Numbered from the stretch's first letter, positions 17,830 to 28,945 are shown. The stretch is DNA of 64,000 nucleotides from Synechococcus sp. Tobar12-5m-g (GCF_024345415.1 NZ_JAGQBB010000007.1:57572-121571); one strand, 5' to 3'. The notes: generated by a model from the letters alone, not told the origin. Translations and numbers: made by a program.

Positions 17830-19384
17830 GGCCCCGCCTTCCTGGCGGCCAAGGCTCCGGCCAGAGCTCCTGCTGCCCCTGGTTCTGCTGGGCGGGCTGG
17901 TGGTCCGGCTGGTTCTGGCCATGGTGTTGCCGCCCGGCTACGACGAGGCCTATTACCTCTTCTACGGCCGCCATCTGGCCCTGAGTTACTTCGACCATCC
18001 GGCCGCGGTGGGGCTATGGGCCTGGGTTGGAACCCGGCTGGGCGGATCGATCCTGGCTCTGCGGCTGCCTTCCCTGCTGAGCTACACCCTGGCTCTCGCC
18101 CTCTTGAGCGGCGCAACGGAGCGTTGGTTCGGCCGGCGCGCGGCCCTGCTCAGCGCCGTGCTGGGCAGCGTCGCTCCGGTCCTGTTCCTTTGCGGTGGCC
18201 TGCTGCTGCTGCCGGACAGCCCCCTGTTGCTGGCCCTGGCGGCCTTGCTCTGGTGGCTGTCCCGGCACCCCAGGGTGGTTCCCGCTTCGCCCCGGCAGGC
18301 GATCGCACTCGGTGTTCTGCTGGGGCTGGTCACCCTGGGCAAGTACCACGCCCTGCTGGTCTTGGTCTCCCTGCTGGCCTGGTGCCTGGTCAGCAAGCAA
18401 CGCCGCCGTCACTTCCGCAGCCCCTGGCCTGGCCTGGCCCTGCTGGTGTGGCTGCTGGTGTCGGCACCGCTTTGGCTCTGGAACCTCAACAACGGCTGGG
18501 CCTCCTTCCTGTTCCAGGGCGGCCGGATCGGCGCAAGGGGCGGCTATGACCTGGCAGCCCCGCCCCTGTTCCTCCTCTCCCAGTTGGTTCTGCTCTTTCC
18601 CACGGTCGGGGTGGTGCTGCTGGTGGCGCTATGGCCCCGGTCCGGCCGCGATGGCGCCACCGATCACCGGCAGCTTCTGCGCTGGCTGGTGGTGCCGCAA
18701 TTGGTGGTCTTCCTGCTGCTGGCTGGTCGCATGCAGGTGCTCTCCAGCTGGTTGGTGCCGGCCTGGTGGCTGCTGCTGCCCCTGGCGGGCGACTGGCTGG
18801 CCGGCCCCCACGATCGGCGGTGGCGGCGCTGGATTGTGGGGGGAACCTGGGGAACGGCGCTGATCCTGCCAGCGCTGCTGCTCACCCTGGCCCTGCAGGT
18901 GCGCTGGGGCGTGCTCGACGCCTGGTTGCCCCCGGGGCTGGACACCTCAACCGAGCTGATGCCTGCCGACAGCCTGCGCAGGGATCTGCGCCGCAACCCC
19001 GTCGTCTGGAAGGCCCTGCAGGAAGCCAGCCTGATCGCCGGCAACCGCTACGACCTCCCCGGCTTCCTGGCGCTGGCGCTGGGTTCCCATCTGAATGCCG
19101 ACTACACCACCTTCAGCAACGATTCCCGGGGATTCGCCTGGTGGCAACCGCCCAATGGCTACCAGGGTGCCCATGGGGTGCTGTTCGGGATCGTGGAGCC
19201 CGGCAAGCCCCTGCTGCGAGACGTCTGGCTGCCTCGGCTGGGGAAGGTGGAGCCCCTGGGAACCGTTGAGATCCATCGCGCTGGCCGGCCGGCGCTTCAA
19301 CTGGAATTCAGCCGCTTTGGCCCACTGCCCAGGCCCTGGCCCCGTCGGTACGGTCCAAATGCGGCGCCGGCGGAAGTCCCGTAA
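17822..19384 (+). CDS. Glycosyltransferase family 39 / ArnT-like membrane transferase
   Basis: A 520-residue integral membrane protein with about 10 TM helices. The first extramembrane loop contains the acidic [13 protein letters not shown] (about residues 40-52) typical of GT-C polyprenyl-phosphate-sugar transferases. The family moves a sugar from a lipid carrier to lipid or protein acceptors on the outer face of the membrane. Substrate is unknown. Closeness to the Lpt genes suggests surface glycan or lipid A decoration. GTG 17822 overlaps ccsA by 8 bases. Confidence 0.88.
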   Translation: MTEAPPSWRPRLRPELLLPLVLLGGLVVRLVLAMVLPPGYDEAYYLFYGRHLALSYFDHPAAVGLWAWVGTRLGGSILALRLPSLLSYTLALALLSGATERWFGRRAALLSAVLGSVAPVLFLCGGLLLLPDSPLLLALAALLWWLSRHPRVVPASPRQAIALGVLLGLVTLGKYHALLVLVSLLAWCLVSKQRRRHFRSPWPGLALLVWLLVSAPLWLWNLNNGWASFLFQGGRIGARGGYDLAAPPLFLLSQLVLLFPTVGVVLLVALWPRSGRDGATDHRQLLRWLVVPQLVVFLLLAGRMQVLSSWLVPAWWLLLPLAGDWLAGPHDRRWRRWIVGGTWGTALILPALLLTLALQVRWGVLDAWLPPGLDTSTELMPADSLRRDLRRNPVVWKALQEASLIAGNRYDLPGFLALALGSHLNADYTTFSNDSRGFAWWQPPNGYQGAHGVLFGIVEPGKPLLRDVWLPRLGKVEPLGTVEIHRAGRPALQLEFSRFGPLPRPWPRRYGPNAAPAEVP

Positions 19385-19400
19385 CAGACATCCAGACGGT

Positions 19401-20084
19401 TCAGACCAGCACCGTCTCGGTCCGGCGGCTGTGGCGAATGCCGCTGATCGCTTCGCGGTAATCGGGCTGGTTGAACACGCCGGAGCCAGAGACGATCGCA
19501 TTGGCCCCCACCTCGATCACCTGCCAGGCGTTGCCGGCCTTGAGGCCGCCGTCCACTTCGATCCAGGGATCGAGGCCCCGTTCGTCGCACATCCTGCGCA
19601 GGCGGCGCACCTTCTCGACGGCTGATGGGATGAAGCTCTGCCCCCCGAAGCCGGGGTTCACGCTCATGATCAGCACCAGGTCGCAGAGCTCCAGGCAGTA
19701 CTCCAGGGTGTCGAGCGAGGTGCCGGGGTTGAGCACCGCTCCGGCCTTCTTGCCCAGATCCTTGATCTGGCCGAGGTTGCGGTGCAGGTGCGGGCAGGCT
19801 TCCACCTGCACATAGATGTGATCGGCGCCGGCCTTGGCGAAATCCGCCACATAGTTCTCAGGCTCCACGATCATCAGGTGAACGTCGAGCGGCTTGGCGG
19901 TCACGGGGCGCAGGGCCTCCACGATCAGCGGACCGATCGTGATGTTGGGCACGAAGCGACCATCCATGACATCGACGTGAATCCAGTCGGCGCCGGCCTC
20001 GTCGACGGCCCTCACCTCCTCTCCCAGGCGGGCGAAATCAGCGGAAAGGATCGAAGGGGCGATCACCAGGGGCTTCGTGCTCAT
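19401..20084 (-). CDS. rpe: Ribulose-phosphate 3-epimerase
   Basis: Interconverts ribulose-5-phosphate and xylulose-5-phosphate in the Calvin and pentose phosphate cycles. The TIM barrel has [17 protein letters not shown] at the N-terminus, [14 protein letters not shown] (metal His and Asp), VDVHLMI-type strand [22 protein letters not shown] and [10 protein letters not shown] 20084 gives 227 residues; an ATG four codons upstream is possible. It is divergent from the FBPase/SBPase gene, so two Calvin-cycle genes share one control region. Confidence 0.97.
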   Translation of the reverse strand: MSTKPLVIAPSILSADFARLGEEVRAVDEAGADWIHVDVMDGRFVPNITIGPLIVEALRPVTAKPLDVHLMIVEPENYVADFAKAGADHIYVQVEACPHLHRNLGQIKDLGKKAGAVLNPGTSLDTLEYCLELCDLVLIMSVNPGFGGQSFIPSAVEKVRRLRRMCDERGLDPWIEVDGGLKAGNAWQVIEVGANAIVSGSGVFNQPDYREAISGIRHSRRTETVLV

Positions 20085-20269
20085 GGCTGGTGCCACTGGG
20101 GCATAAGGAGCGCCGTGATTGTAGGAATCGACAGGAGCCGGCCGGCCACCTTGAGCCGAGCGCCAGGATCGTCGCTGGTACAGTTGCTACCGTCTCATGG
20201 CCCAAAGACCTTGCTGCAGCTGATCTGCCGGTCTTTCGGTTGACGCTCTCTTCCCCCTGCCAGACCCCC

Positions 20270-21274
20270 GTGGATCGCACCCTCATTCAGGAACTGCTCG
20301 AAGTCGTCGAGCAGGCCGCCATCGCCTCGGCCCATCTCACCGGGCTTGGCAAGAAAGATGAGGCCGATGCCGCCGCCGTCGAGGCGATGCGCACCCGCAT
20401 GGGCTCGATCGCCATGCAGGGCCGGATCGTGATCGGCGAGGGCGAGCGTGACGAGGCGCCGATGCTCTACATCGGCGAGGAAGTGGGCAGCGGCACCGGC
20501 CCCGGCGTCGATTTCGCCGTGGACCCCTGCGAAGGCACCAACCTCTGCGCCAATGCCCAGGACGGTTCCATGGCGGTCCTGGCCGCCTCGGACCGGGGCG
20601 GGCTGTTCAACGCCCCCGACTTCTACATGAAGAAACTGGCGGCGCCCCCGGCCGCCAAGGGCAAGGTGGACATCCGCAAGAGCGCCACAGAGAACATCGC
20701 CATCCTCAGCGCCTGCCTGGGCATGCCGGCCAGCGATCTGGTGATCGTGGTGATGGACCGGGCCCGCCACAAGGAGCTGATCGCCGAGATCCGCGCCACC
20801 GGCGCCCGGGTCAAACCGATCAGCGACGGTGACGTGCAGGCGGCGATCGCCTGCGGCTTCGCCGGCACCGGCACCCACTGCCTGATGGGCATCGGCGCTG
20901 CCCCCGAGGGGGTGATCTCAGCGGCGGCGCTGCGCTGTCTGGGGGCCCACTTCCAGGGCCAGCTCGTCTACGACCCCGCCGTTGCCCAAACCACAGAGTG
21001 GGCCGATTACACCAAGGAAGGCAACATCGAGCGACTTCACTCGATGGGCATCACCGACATCGACAAGGTGTATGAAGCCGAGGAGCTCGCCTCGGGCGAG
21101 AATGTGGTGTTCGCCGGCAGCGGCATCACCCCCGGTCTGCTGTTCAAGGGCGTCGTGTTCGAGCACGACTGCACGCGCACCAGCAGCCTGATCATCAGCT
21201 CCCTCGACCAGAGCGCCCGCTTCACCGACACGATCCACATCAAGGACGGCGCCCAGAGCGTCGCCCTGCGCTGA
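20270..21274 (+). CDS. glpX: Class II fructose-1,6-/sedoheptulose-1,7-bisphosphatase
   Basis: The bifunctional cyanobacterial F/SBPase, a key Calvin-cycle phosphatase. Its 334 residues match the family length. Motifs include [20 protein letters not shown] and [15 protein letters not shown] (metal binding, about 75-100). GTG 20270 is chosen because the conserved [19 protein letters not shown] starts right there. The divergent gene is rpe. The intergenic region has an imperfect GGTA/TACC palindrome near 20175 that could be an operator, but I cannot assign it. Confidence 0.96.
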   Translation: MDRTLIQELLEVVEQAAIASAHLTGLGKKDEADAAAVEAMRTRMGSIAMQGRIVIGEGERDEAPMLYIGEEVGSGTGPGVDFAVDPCEGTNLCANAQDGSMAVLAASDRGGLFNAPDFYMKKLAAPPAAKGKVDIRKSATENIAILSACLGMPASDLVIVVMDRARHKELIAEIRATGARVKPISDGDVQAAIACGFAGTGTHCLMGIGAAPEGVISAAALRCLGAHFQGQLVYDPAVAQTTEWADYTKEGNIERLHSMGITDIDKVYEAEELASGENVVFAGSGITPGLLFKGVVFEHDCTRTSSLIISSLDQSARFTDTIHIKDGAQSVALR

Positions 21275-21284
21275 GTCCCTCCCC

Positions 21285-22595
21285 ATGCACATCGCCGTCG
21301 TCGGCCTCAGCCATCGCACGGCCCCGGTCGAGGTGCGCGAGCGGCTCAGCATCCCGGAGCAGGTCATGGAGGAATCCCTCCAGACCTTGCGGGCCGATGC
21401 CCAGGTGCTGGAGGCCTCGATCCTCAGCACCTGCAACCGGCTGGAGATCTACACCCTGCTGCGCAGTCCGGAGCAGGGGATCACGGCGGTGGGCTCCTTC
21501 CTGAGCCGCCACTCGGGCCTGGCCTTCGGGGATTTGACCCCCCACCTGTTCACGTACCACCACGAGGAGGCGGTGGCGCACCTGATGCGCGTGGCCGCCG
21601 GCCTCGACAGCCTGGTGCTGGGGGAAGGCCAGATCCTCTCCCAGGTGAAGAAGATGGTGCGGCTGGGCCAGGAGCACGGCTCGATCGGCCCGATCCTCAA
21701 CCGGCTGCTCAACCAGGCGGTGAGCACCGGCAAACGGGTCCGCACCGAAACCAACCTGGGCACCGGAGCGGTGTCGATCAGCTCGGCGGCGGTGGAGCTG
21801 GCCCAGCTGAAGGTGGGCCAGGCCCGCGGCCTCGATGAGCTGGTGCCGCTCGATCAGGAGCAGGTGGCCGTGGTGGGGGCCGGGCGGATGGCGCGGCTGC
21901 TGCTCCAGCATCTCCAGGCCAAGGGGTGCCGCGCCCTGGTGCTGCTCAACCGCACCGTGGAGCGCGCCGAGACCCTGGCGGCGGATTTTCCCGAGCTTCC
22001 GGTCCAGTGCAGGCCGCTCGACGACCTCGACCATTGTCTGAGCACCTGCTCCCTGGTTTTCACCAGCACGGCGGCGGAGCAACCGATCATCGACGCGGCC
22101 CGGCTGGAAGCCCTGAACCGCCGCTCCGCCCTGATGCTGATCGACATCGGCGTGCCCCGCAACATCCGCTCCGGCGTCAGCGCGCTCACCGGGGTTGACG
22201 CCTTCGACGTGGACGACCTCCAGGAAGTGGTGGCCCGCAACCAGGAGGCCCGGCGCGAGGTTGCCGCCGAGGCCGAAGGCCTCCTGCAGGAGGAGTCTCG
22301 CCAGTTTCTGGAATGGTGGGACGGACTGGAGGCTGTGCCCACCTTGAACCGGCTGCGCCAGACCCTGGAGGCGATCCGCGAGCATGAGCTGCAGAAAGCG
22401 CTCAGCCGCATGGGCCCGGACCTCTCAGCCCGGGAGCGCAAGGTGGTGGAAGCGCTCAGCAAGGGGATCATCAACAAGGTGCTGCACAGCCCCGTCACCC
22501 ATTTGCGGGCTCCCCAGCCGCGGCAGCAGCGGCACCTGGCCATGCAGGTGCTCCATGACCTGTTCGAGCTGGATGGCAGCGGGCCAGAGGCCTGA
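21285..22595 (+). CDS. hemA: Glutamyl-tRNA reductase
   Basis: First committed enzyme of tetrapyrrole synthesis, making glutamate-1-semialdehyde from Glu-tRNA for heme, chlorophyll, siroheme and bilins. The 436 residues contain the catalytic Cys in ILSTCNRLEIY (about 46-56), VVGLSHRTAPVEVRE at the N-terminus, and an NADPH-binding VVGAGRMARLLLQHL (about 194-208). It starts 10 bases after the FBPase/SBPase stop, so it is probably co-transcribed. gltX, which makes the substrate, is also in the window (49.6 kb). Confidence 0.97.
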   Translation: MHIAVVGLSHRTAPVEVRERLSIPEQVMEESLQTLRADAQVLEASILSTCNRLEIYTLLRSPEQGITAVGSFLSRHSGLAFGDLTPHLFTYHHEEAVAHLMRVAAGLDSLVLGEGQILSQVKKMVRLGQEHGSIGPILNRLLNQAVSTGKRVRTETNLGTGAVSISSAAVELAQLKVGQARGLDELVPLDQEQVAVVGAGRMARLLLQHLQAKGCRALVLLNRTVERAETLAADFPELPVQCRPLDDLDHCLSTCSLVFTSTAAEQPIIDAARLEALNRRSALMLIDIGVPRNIRSGVSALTGVDAFDVDDLQEVVARNQEARREVAAEAEGLLQEESRQFLEWWDGLEAVPTLNRLRQTLEAIREHELQKALSRMGPDLSARERKVVEALSKGIINKVLHSPVTHLRAPQPRQQRHLAMQVLHDLFELDGSGPEA

Positions 22596-22608
22596 TCCAG
22601 CCCTCGGC

Positions 22609-22624
22609 GGGAATTCCGATTCCC
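22609..22624. terminator. Short hairpin after hemA
   Basis: A 6-bp inverted repeat with a 4-base loop (arms 22609-22614 and 22619-22624) lies 14 bases after the hemA stop and about 95 bases before glgC. There is no clear T-run after it, so it is a weak terminator or an mRNA-end structure at best. Confidence 0.35.
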
Positions 22625-22718
22625 ACAGTTTCGTGCGGTCCGCTGGCCGCCACCTTGGCAGGCCAGCCTCTCCGGTACGGTGCTCTGGTGCTGGAAACAG
22701 CCCTGTGAGGAGTGAGTG

Positions 22719-24014
22719 ATGAAGCGGGTTCTGGCGATCATCCTCGGTGGCGGAGCGGGCACCCGGCTCTATCCCCTCACCAAGATGCGGGCCAAACCAG
22801 CCGTGCCGCTGGCCGGCAAGTACCGCCTGATCGACATCCCGATCAGCAACTGCATCAATTCCGGGATCAACAAGATTTACGTGTTGACCCAGTTCAACAG
22901 CGCCTCGCTCAACCGGCACCTCACCCAGACCTACAACCTCTCGGCGGGCTTCGGCCAGGGCTTCGTGGAGGTGCTCGCCGCCCAGCAGACCCCGGAGAGT
23001 CCCAGCTGGTTCGAAGGCACCGCCGATGCGGTGCGCAAGTACCAGTGGCTGTTCCAGGAATGGGACGTCGACCACTACCTGATCCTCTCCGGTGACCAGC
23101 TCTACCGGATGGACTACAGCCGTTTCGTCAGCCACCACATCGAAACCGGCGCGGACCTCAGCGTCGGGGCCCTGCCGGTGGAGGCGGCCCAGGCGGAAGG
23201 CTTCGGCCTGATGCGCGCCGACAACGACGGACGGATCCGGGAGTTCAGCGAAAAACCGAAAGGCCCGGCGCTGGAGGCCATGAAGGTGGACACCGCCAAG
23301 CTCGGCCTGGCCGAAGCGGAGGCGGCCCGCCGTCCCTTCCTGGCCTCGATGGGGATCTATGTGTTCAGCCGGCACACCCTCTTCGACCTGCTGAGCGCCA
23401 ACCCCGGCGCCACGGACTTCGGCAAGGAGATCATCCCCCTGGCCCTGGGCCGTGGCGACAACCTGCAGAGTTTCCTCTTCGATGACTACTGGGAGGACAT
23501 CGGCACGATCGGCGCCTTCTACGAAGCCAACCTGGCCCTCACCGATCAGCCCAAACCGGCCTTCTCCTTCTACGACGAGAAGTTCCCGATCTACACCCGG
23601 CCGCGTTACCTGCCGCCCAGCAAGCTGCTCGACACCCAGGTCACCCAGTCGATCATCGGCGAGGGTTCCCTGCTGCAGGCCTGCAGCATTCACCATTGCG
23701 TGCTCGGCGTGCGCTCCCGGATCGAAGGGGAAGTGGTGCTGCAGGACACCCTGGTGATGGGAGCCGACTACTACGAATCCTCCGAGGAGCGGGCGGTGCT
23801 GCGCGAGCGGGGCGGCATCCCCCTCGGGGTGGGCCATGGCACCACGGTGCGGCGCGCCATCCTCGACAAGAACGTCCGGATCGGCCGCAACGTCACGATC
23901 GTCAACAAGGATCACATCGAGGAGGCGGACCGCCCCGAACTGGGCTTCTACATCCGCAACGGCATCGTGGTGGTGGAGAAGAACGCCACCGTCGCCGACG
24001 GCACGGTGATCTAA
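22719..24014 (+). CDS. glgC: Glucose-1-phosphate adenylyltransferase (ADP-glucose pyrophosphorylase)
   Basis: Makes ADP-glucose for glycogen; in cyanobacteria it is activated by 3-phosphoglycerate. The 431-residue protein has the nucleotidyltransferase start [20 protein letters not shown], the substrate loop [16 protein letters not shown], and a C-terminal beta-helix with [15 protein letters not shown] 22719 is preferred to the adjacent GTG 22716 because it follows a good AGGAGTGAG ribosome-binding site at 22708-22716. Confidence 0.97.
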   Translation: MKRVLAIILGGGAGTRLYPLTKMRAKPAVPLAGKYRLIDIPISNCINSGINKIYVLTQFNSASLNRHLTQTYNLSAGFGQGFVEVLAAQQTPESPSWFEGTADAVRKYQWLFQEWDVDHYLILSGDQLYRMDYSRFVSHHIETGADLSVGALPVEAAQAEGFGLMRADNDGRIREFSEKPKGPALEAMKVDTAKLGLAEAEAARRPFLASMGIYVFSRHTLFDLLSANPGATDFGKEIIPLALGRGDNLQSFLFDDYWEDIGTIGAFYEANLALTDQPKPAFSFYDEKFPIYTRPRYLPPSKLLDTQVTQSIIGEGSLLQACSIHHCVLGVRSRIEGEVVLQDTLVMGADYYESSEERAVLRERGGIPLGVGHGTTVRRAILDKNVRIGRNVTIVNKDHIEEADRPELGFYIRNGIVVVEKNATVADGTVI

Positions 24015-24161
24015 GGACGACCCAACTCGTCCACCATCACCATCTCGTCACCTGCTCGTCACTTGCTCTCTGAGCAGTTGCTGACAGATCCGCCCCCGCG
24101 ACATCCCTGGGCCATGGTCACGGTCACACTGGCAGCGCACGGTAAGCCAGCCAAACCACTG

Positions 24162-25580
24162 ATGAGCAAAGCGCACTTCGGCCTGATCGGCCTGGGCGTG
24201 ATGGGAGAGAACCTGGTCCTCAATGCCGAACGCAACGGTTTCTCCAGCGTCGTCTACAACCGCACCTACGCCAAGACGGAAGAGTTCCTGGGCGGGCGCG
24301 CCGCCGGCCTGAACATCGTGGGGGCCCACACCCTCGAGGAGTTCGTCGGCAGCCTGGAGCGCCCCCGCCGCATCCTGATGATGATCAAGGCGGGCCAGCC
24401 GATCGACGACACGATCGCCGCCATTTCGCCCTTGCTCGAGGACGGCGACCTGCTGATCGACGGCGGCAACTCGCTCTACACCGACACCGAACGGCGGGTG
24501 AAGGAGCTGGAAAGCCAGAGTTTCGGCTACATCGGCATGGGCGTCTCCGGAGGCGCCAAAGGGGCCCTGGAGGGGCCGAGCATGATGCCCGGCGGCACCC
24601 GGGCGGCCTACGACGCGATCGAGAGCCTCGTTCGCAAGATGGCGGCCCAGGTGGAGGACGGCCCCTGCGTGGCCTACATGGGCCCTGGAGGAGCCGGCCA
24701 CTTCGTGAAAACGGTGCACAACGGCATCGAGTACGGCATCGAGCAGATCCTGGTCGAGGCCTACGACCTGATGAAGCGATCGGCGGGCCTCGGCGGCATC
24801 GCCATGGCCGATGTGTTCGACGGCTGGAACCAGCTCGAAGAGCTGTCCTCCTATCTGGTGGAGATCACCGAGGTATGCCTGCGCACCAGGGATCCCGAGG
24901 ATGGCGGCGATCTGGTGGAGAAGATCCTCGATGTGGCCGGCCAGAAGGGCACCGGCCTTTGGACCGTGGTCAGCGCCCTGGAGATGGGCGTGCCCGTGCC
25001 CACGATCTATGCCGCCCTCAACGGCCGGGTGCTGAGCTCGATGAAGGGGGAGCGGCAGGCGGCGGCGGCCGTGATCGGGGCTCCGCCCTCCCATCCCGTT
25101 GAACTCGGCGATCCGGCAGAAGGACTGCCAGCCCTGCGGGATGCGGTGATCCTCGCCTGCATCGCCAGCTATGCCCAGGGCATGGCCCTGTTGGTGGAAG
25201 CCTCCCATCTGCACGACTACGACCTGCAACTGCCGGTGATCGCCCAGATCTGGAAGGGTGGCTGCATCATCCGTGCCAAGCTGCTGCAACGCATCCAGGA
25301 CGCTTACAGCGCCAACGGCGAGCTGGCCAACCTGCTGGTGGACCCCTGGTTCGCCGAGCAGGTGAACCGGCGCCTGGGTGGCCTGCGTCAGGTGGTGGCC
25401 GGCGCGGCCCTGGCCGGCATCCCGGTGCCTTGCCTGAGCAGCACCCTCGACTACATCGACAGCTACCGCAGCGCCCGCCTGCCCCAGAACCTGCTCCAGG
25501 CGATGCGGGACTGCTTCGGCGCCCACACCTACGAGCGGGTGGATCAGCCGGGCAGCTTCCACACCGAGTGGCTGGGATGA
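24162..25580 (+). CDS. gnd: 6-phosphogluconate dehydrogenase (decarboxylating)
   Basis: Oxidative pentose phosphate enzyme producing ribulose-5-phosphate, CO2 and NADPH. Its 472 residues include the dinucleotide motif GLIGLGVMGENL, the substrate loop GMGVSGGAKGALEGPSMMPG and catalytic KTVHNGIEYG. ATG 24162 begins MSKAHFGLIGLG; ATG 24114 upstream would add an unlikely leader. The stop overlaps the pgl start (ATGA), so two OPP-pathway steps are coupled. Confidence 0.96.
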   Translation: MSKAHFGLIGLGVMGENLVLNAERNGFSSVVYNRTYAKTEEFLGGRAAGLNIVGAHTLEEFVGSLERPRRILMMIKAGQPIDDTIAAISPLLEDGDLLIDGGNSLYTDTERRVKELESQSFGYIGMGVSGGAKGALEGPSMMPGGTRAAYDAIESLVRKMAAQVEDGPCVAYMGPGGAGHFVKTVHNGIEYGIEQILVEAYDLMKRSAGLGGIAMADVFDGWNQLEELSSYLVEITEVCLRTRDPEDGGDLVEKILDVAGQKGTGLWTVVSALEMGVPVPTIYAALNGRVLSSMKGERQAAAAVIGAPPSHPVELGDPAEGLPALRDAVILACIASYAQGMALLVEASHLHDYDLQLPVIAQIWKGGCIIRAKLLQRIQDAYSANGELANLLVDPWFAEQVNRRLGGLRQVVAGAALAGIPVPCLSSTLDYIDSYRSARLPQNLLQAMRDCFGAHTYERVDQPGSFHTEWLG

Positions 25581-26308
25581 ACGGGTCTCCCCCAGCCACC
25601 TATCGGCTCGAGCGGGCTGCCGATGCCGGGGCCCTGGCTCACCTGGCCGCCGAAACGATCGCGGTGACGATCGACCTGGCCCTGGCACAGCGGGAGCGGG
25701 CCCAGATCGCCCTGGCCGGGGGCACCACCCCCGAGGCCACATACCGCCTTCTGGGAGCCATGCACCTTCCCTGGGATCGGGTCGATGTGCTGCTCGGCGA
25801 TGAACGCTGGGTGGCGGCCGCGGATCCCTCCAGCAACGCCCTGATGCTGCACCGATCGCTCTTGGCCGAGGGGCCGGGCCGCCAGGCCCGCTTCCATCCG
25901 GTTCCCACCGATCAGGAGAGCCCCGAGCAGGGTGCTGCGGCCTACGCCGAACTGCTGAGCCGGCTTTGCCCCGGTGCGCCACCGATCCTCGATCTGGTGC
26001 TGCTGGGCCTGGGGGACGACGGCCACACCGCATCGCTGTTCCCGGGCACCGCCGCCACCGGCGTCACCGACCGCAGCGCGACGGTGAGCGAGGGCAAGGG
26101 GTTGCCGCGGGTCACCCTCACGGCACCCGTGCTCAGCGCGGCGCGGCACGTGATTGTTCTGGTCAGCGGCGAGGGCAAGCGTCAGGCCCTGCAGCGCCTG
26201 CTCGATCCCAACGAACCCGCCAGCCGAACCCCAGCCCGCCTGGTCAGGCCGCTTTCCCCGGTGCTGATCCTTGCCGATGCCGCCGCTGCGGCAGGCTTGA
26301 GGGAGTGA
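25577..26308 (+). CDS. pgl: 6-phosphogluconolactonase
   Basis: Hydrolyses 6-phosphogluconolactone, the step just before Gnd. The 243-residue protein has the SugI/glucosamine-isomerase-type fold with ALAGGTTPEATYRLLG, VDVLLGDERWV and DLVLLGLGDDGHTASLFPG. ATG 25577 overlaps the gnd stop by 4 bases, and its own stop overlaps the next GTG by 4 bases. Confidence 0.94.
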   Translation: MNGSPPATYRLERAADAGALAHLAAETIAVTIDLALAQRERAQIALAGGTTPEATYRLLGAMHLPWDRVDVLLGDERWVAAADPSSNALMLHRSLLAEGPGRQARFHPVPTDQESPEQGAAAYAELLSRLCPGAPPILDLVLLGLGDDGHTASLFPGTAATGVTDRSATVSEGKGLPRVTLTAPVLSAARHVIVLVSGEGKRQALQRLLDPNEPASRTPARLVRPLSPVLILADAAAAAGLRE

Positions 26309-26886
26309 ACGCGCTGACCCTGATGGTGACACCCCTGCTGGTCGTGAGCGGAGATGGGTTCAGCGGCTGGCTGGCCCTCAACGACACGATCATGGGGGGC
26401 AACAGCCGTGGCGTGTGCAGGGTCGGGCCGGAGGGGCTGGTGCTGGAGGCCGAGGTGGTTGAGCAGGGGGGAGGCTTCGTGAGTTGCCGCTCCCCCCTGT
26501 TCTCCCCTCCCCTGAACCTGGGGGACTACCGGGGCCTGCAGTTGGAGGTGCGCGGCGATGGCCGTCGCTACAAGCTCGCTGTGGCCTGCGCCGATGGGGT
26601 GGCGGGCCTCACCGAACTCATTCCCGGCGGGCTGCGCTGGGTTGCGGAATTCGACACCACCATCAGCACCCCTGCCCTGCCGCCGCAGCTGGTGGAGATT
26701 CCCTTCGATCAGTTGCGGCCCTCGGTGCGGGCCCGCCCCCTCAACCTGCCGCTGCGCTTCGATGCCTGCCGGGTGACGCGGTTGCAGGTGCTGCATTCCA
26801 AATTCGGCGAGGACGGCCAGCTCAATGCCGGCTTCCGGGCCGGGCCGCTGCAGTTCGCCCTGGTGTCGGTGCGAGCGGTGCCTTGA
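26305..26886 (+). CDS. CIA30 family protein (NDUFAF1-like)
   Basis: The 193-residue sequence matches the complex I intermediate-associated protein 30 fold: LNDTIMGGNSRGVCRV near residue 25, then jellyroll strands YRGLQLEVRGDGRRYKL and IPFDQLRPSVRARP. In mitochondria CIA30 assists complex I assembly. In cyanobacteria a role with NDH-1 or as an NAD(P)-binding Rossmann partner is only inferred. GTG 26305 overlaps pgl (GTGA), coupling it to the NADPH-producing OPP pathway. No signal peptide. Confidence 0.82.
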   Translation: MNALTLMVTPLLVVSGDGFSGWLALNDTIMGGNSRGVCRVGPEGLVLEAEVVEQGGGFVSCRSPLFSPPLNLGDYRGLQLEVRGDGRRYKLAVACADGVAGLTELIPGGLRWVAEFDTTISTPALPPQLVEIPFDQLRPSVRARPLNLPLRFDACRVTRLQVLHSKFGEDGQLNAGFRAGPLQFALVSVRAVP

Positions 26887-27284
26887 CGGCAGCGGAAGGC
26901 CTCAGCAGGCGGATTGCCGCCGCCGCCGATCTCTGCCTCCAGCCCCACCGCCATGCCGTGGTGGGATCCGACCCCATCCACCTGCCCAGTAAGCCCGAAG
27001 ACTGCTGCCTGCGGATCCAACCGAGGCGAGCCGATGGGGAACGGTTGCCGCAGCAGGACATTGAGCTGGAGATCTACCGCAGCGGCGACGATGTCCATCT
27101 GATGCTGAGCTGGCCGGAGCAACCGGAGCTGCCGATGCTCTGGCACGGCCAGCATCCCGTCTGGATGGACGGGGAGAGCGGCATGCGCTGCGATCGACCG
27201 GAAGCGGGGGCCCCTCTGGAGGCGCTGGCGCGGCGGCTGCGGGCCCTGCTCAGCACGGCCCCAGAGCACCACGCTCAGCCCTGA
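26883..27284 (+). CDS. Conserved hypothetical protein, last gene of the gnd-pgl-CIA30 chain
   Basis: A 133-residue soluble protein that I do not recognise. It has a mixed alpha/beta pattern, with [19 protein letters not shown] and a Trp/His-rich segment near residues 80-100, and no membrane segment. TTG 26883 overlaps the preceding stop by 4 bases (TTGA), continuing the overlap chain. Its 3' end overlaps the convergent ilvD by 10 bases. Confidence 0.72.
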   Translation: MTAAEGLSRRIAAAADLCLQPHRHAVVGSDPIHLPSKPEDCCLRIQPRRADGERLPQQDIELEIYRSGDDVHLMLSWPEQPELPMLWHGQHPVWMDGESGMRCDRPEAGAPLEALARRLRALLSTAPEHHAQP

Positions 27285-28945
27285 TCGGTCACGGCGCCGA
27301 TGCTGCTGCTGCTCACCAGCCGAGCGTACTTGCCCAGCACACCGGTGCGGTAGCGGGGCTCAGGAGCGATCCAGGCGGCGCGGCGGCGTTCCAGCTCGGC
27401 CTCCTCGACGTTGAGCTGAATCAACAGCTGGTGGGCGTTGACGGTGATGCTGTCACCTTCCTGAACGAGGGCAATGGTGCCGCCCACCGCCGCCTCGGGA
27501 GCCACGTGCCCAACCACCATGCCGTAGGTGCCGCCTGAAAAGCGGCCATCGGTGATCAGGGCCACGGCATCGCCGAGCCCTTGGCCGATGATCGCCGCCG
27601 TTGGGGAGAGCATCTCTCGCATGCCGGGCCCGCCCACCGGCCCCTCGTAACGCACCACCACCACATCGCCTGCCACGATGCGCTCAGCGAGGATCGCCGT
27701 CAGGGCTTCCTCCTCACTCTCGAACACCCTGGCCGGGCCGGTGAGCGAGGAGATCTTGATGCCGCTGATCTTGGCGACGGCTCCCTCGGTGGCCAGGTTC
27801 CCTTTGAGGATCGCCAGATGCCCCTTGGCATAGAGGGGATCGGACAGGGGCCGGATCACGTCCTGATCGGCGGGGGGAGCGCTGGGCACCTCCGCCAGCA
27901 CCTCCCTGAGCGTGCGCCCCTCGATCGTGCGGGCCTCGCCATGCAGCAGGCCGGCATCGAGCAGCAACTTCATCACCTGGGGGATGCCGCCAGCGTTGTG
28001 GAGGTCCACGGTCACGAAGCGGCCGCTGGGCTTGAGGTCGCAGATCACCGGCACCCGCTGGCGGATGGTTTCGAAATCGTCGATCACCAGTGGCACCCCG
28101 GCGGTGCGGGCGATCGCCAGCAGGTGCAGCACCGAATTGGTGGAGCCGCCCACGGCCATGATCACGCTGATCGCGTTCTCGATGGCCTCGCGGGTGATCA
28201 GGTCGCGGGGACGGATGTCGGCCGCGATCGCCTTCACCAGCACCTCCGCGGAGCGGGCGGCGCTCTCGGCCTTCTCAGGATCCTCCGCCGCCATCGTGGA
28301 GCTGCCGGGCAGGCTCAGGCCCATGGCCTCAAAGGCGGAGCTCATCGTGTTGGCCGTGAACATGCCGCCGCAGCTGCCCGCTCCGGGGCAGGCGTTCTTC
28401 TCGATCGCCAGCAGCTCTGCCTCGTCAATCCTGCCGCCCGAGTACTGACCCACCGCCTCGAACGCGCTCACCACGGTGAGATCGCAGGGTCCGAGTTTTC
28501 CTGGCTTGATCGTGCCGCCATACACGAAGATCGCCGGGATGTTCATCCGGGCCATGGCCAGCATGGCGCCGGGCATGTTCTTGTCGCAGCCGCCGATCGC
28601 CAGCAAGCCGTCCATGCTCTGGGCGTTGCAGGCGGTTTCGATCGAATCGGCGATCACCTCCCGGCTCACCAGGGAATACTTCATCCCCTCGGTGCCCATC
28701 GAGATGCCATCGCTCACCGTGATCGTGCCGAAGGTCTGGGGCATGGCCCCGGCGGCGTGGGCCGCCGCCACGGCCCGTTCGGTGAGGGCGTTCAGCCCCA
28801 GATTGCAGGGCGTGATCGTGCTGTAGCCATTGGCGATGCCGATGATCGGCTTGTCGAAGTCGCCGTCCCCGAAGCCGACGGCCCGGAGCATGGCGCGGTT
28901 GGGGGAGCGCTGGATGCCTGCGGTGATGGCGGCGGAGCGGAGCAT
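27275..28945 (-). CDS. ilvD: Dihydroxy-acid dehydratase
   Basis: Third step of branched-chain amino acid synthesis, and an iron-sulfur enzyme. The 556-residue protein has three cluster Cys in [19 protein letters not shown] and [12 protein letters not shown], the pattern of [2Fe-2S] plant/cyanobacterial DHADs, and [19 protein letters not shown] near the C-terminus. ATG 28945 ([10 protein letters not shown]) is preferred over TTG two codons upstream. Confidence 0.97.
   Translation of the reverse strand: MLRSAAITAGIQRSPNRAMLRAVGFGDGDFDKPIIGIANGYSTITPCNLGLNALTERAVAAAHAAGAMPQTFGTITVSDGISMGTEGMKYSLVSREVIADSIETACNAQSMDGLLAIGGCDKNMPGAMLAMARMNIPAIFVYGGTIKPGKLGPCDLTVVSAFEAVGQYSGGRIDEAELLAIEKNACPGAGSCGGMFTANTMSSAFEAMGLSLPGSSTMAAEDPEKAESAARSAEVLVKAIAADIRPRDLITREAIENAISVIMAVGGSTNSVLHLLAIARTAGVPLVIDDFETIRQRVPVICDLKPSGRFVTVDLHNAGGIPQVMKLLLDAGLLHGEARTIEGRTLREVLAEVPSAPPADQDVIRPLSDPLYAKGHLAILKGNLATEGAVAKISGIKISSLTGPARVFESEEEALTAILAERIVAGDVVVVRYEGPVGGPGMREMLSPTAAIIGQGLGDAVALITDGRFSGGTYGMVVGHVAPEAAVGGTIALVQEGDSITVNAHQLLIQLNVEEAELERRRAAWIAPEPRYRTGVLGKYARLVSSSSIGAVTDQG

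Noticed and set aside
20174..20188. Palindrome-like GGTACAGTTGCTACC between rpe and the FBPase/SBPase gene as an NtcA site
   Set aside because: Spacing is GTA-N7-TAC, not the N8 of NtcA, and no suitably spaced -10 element is seen.
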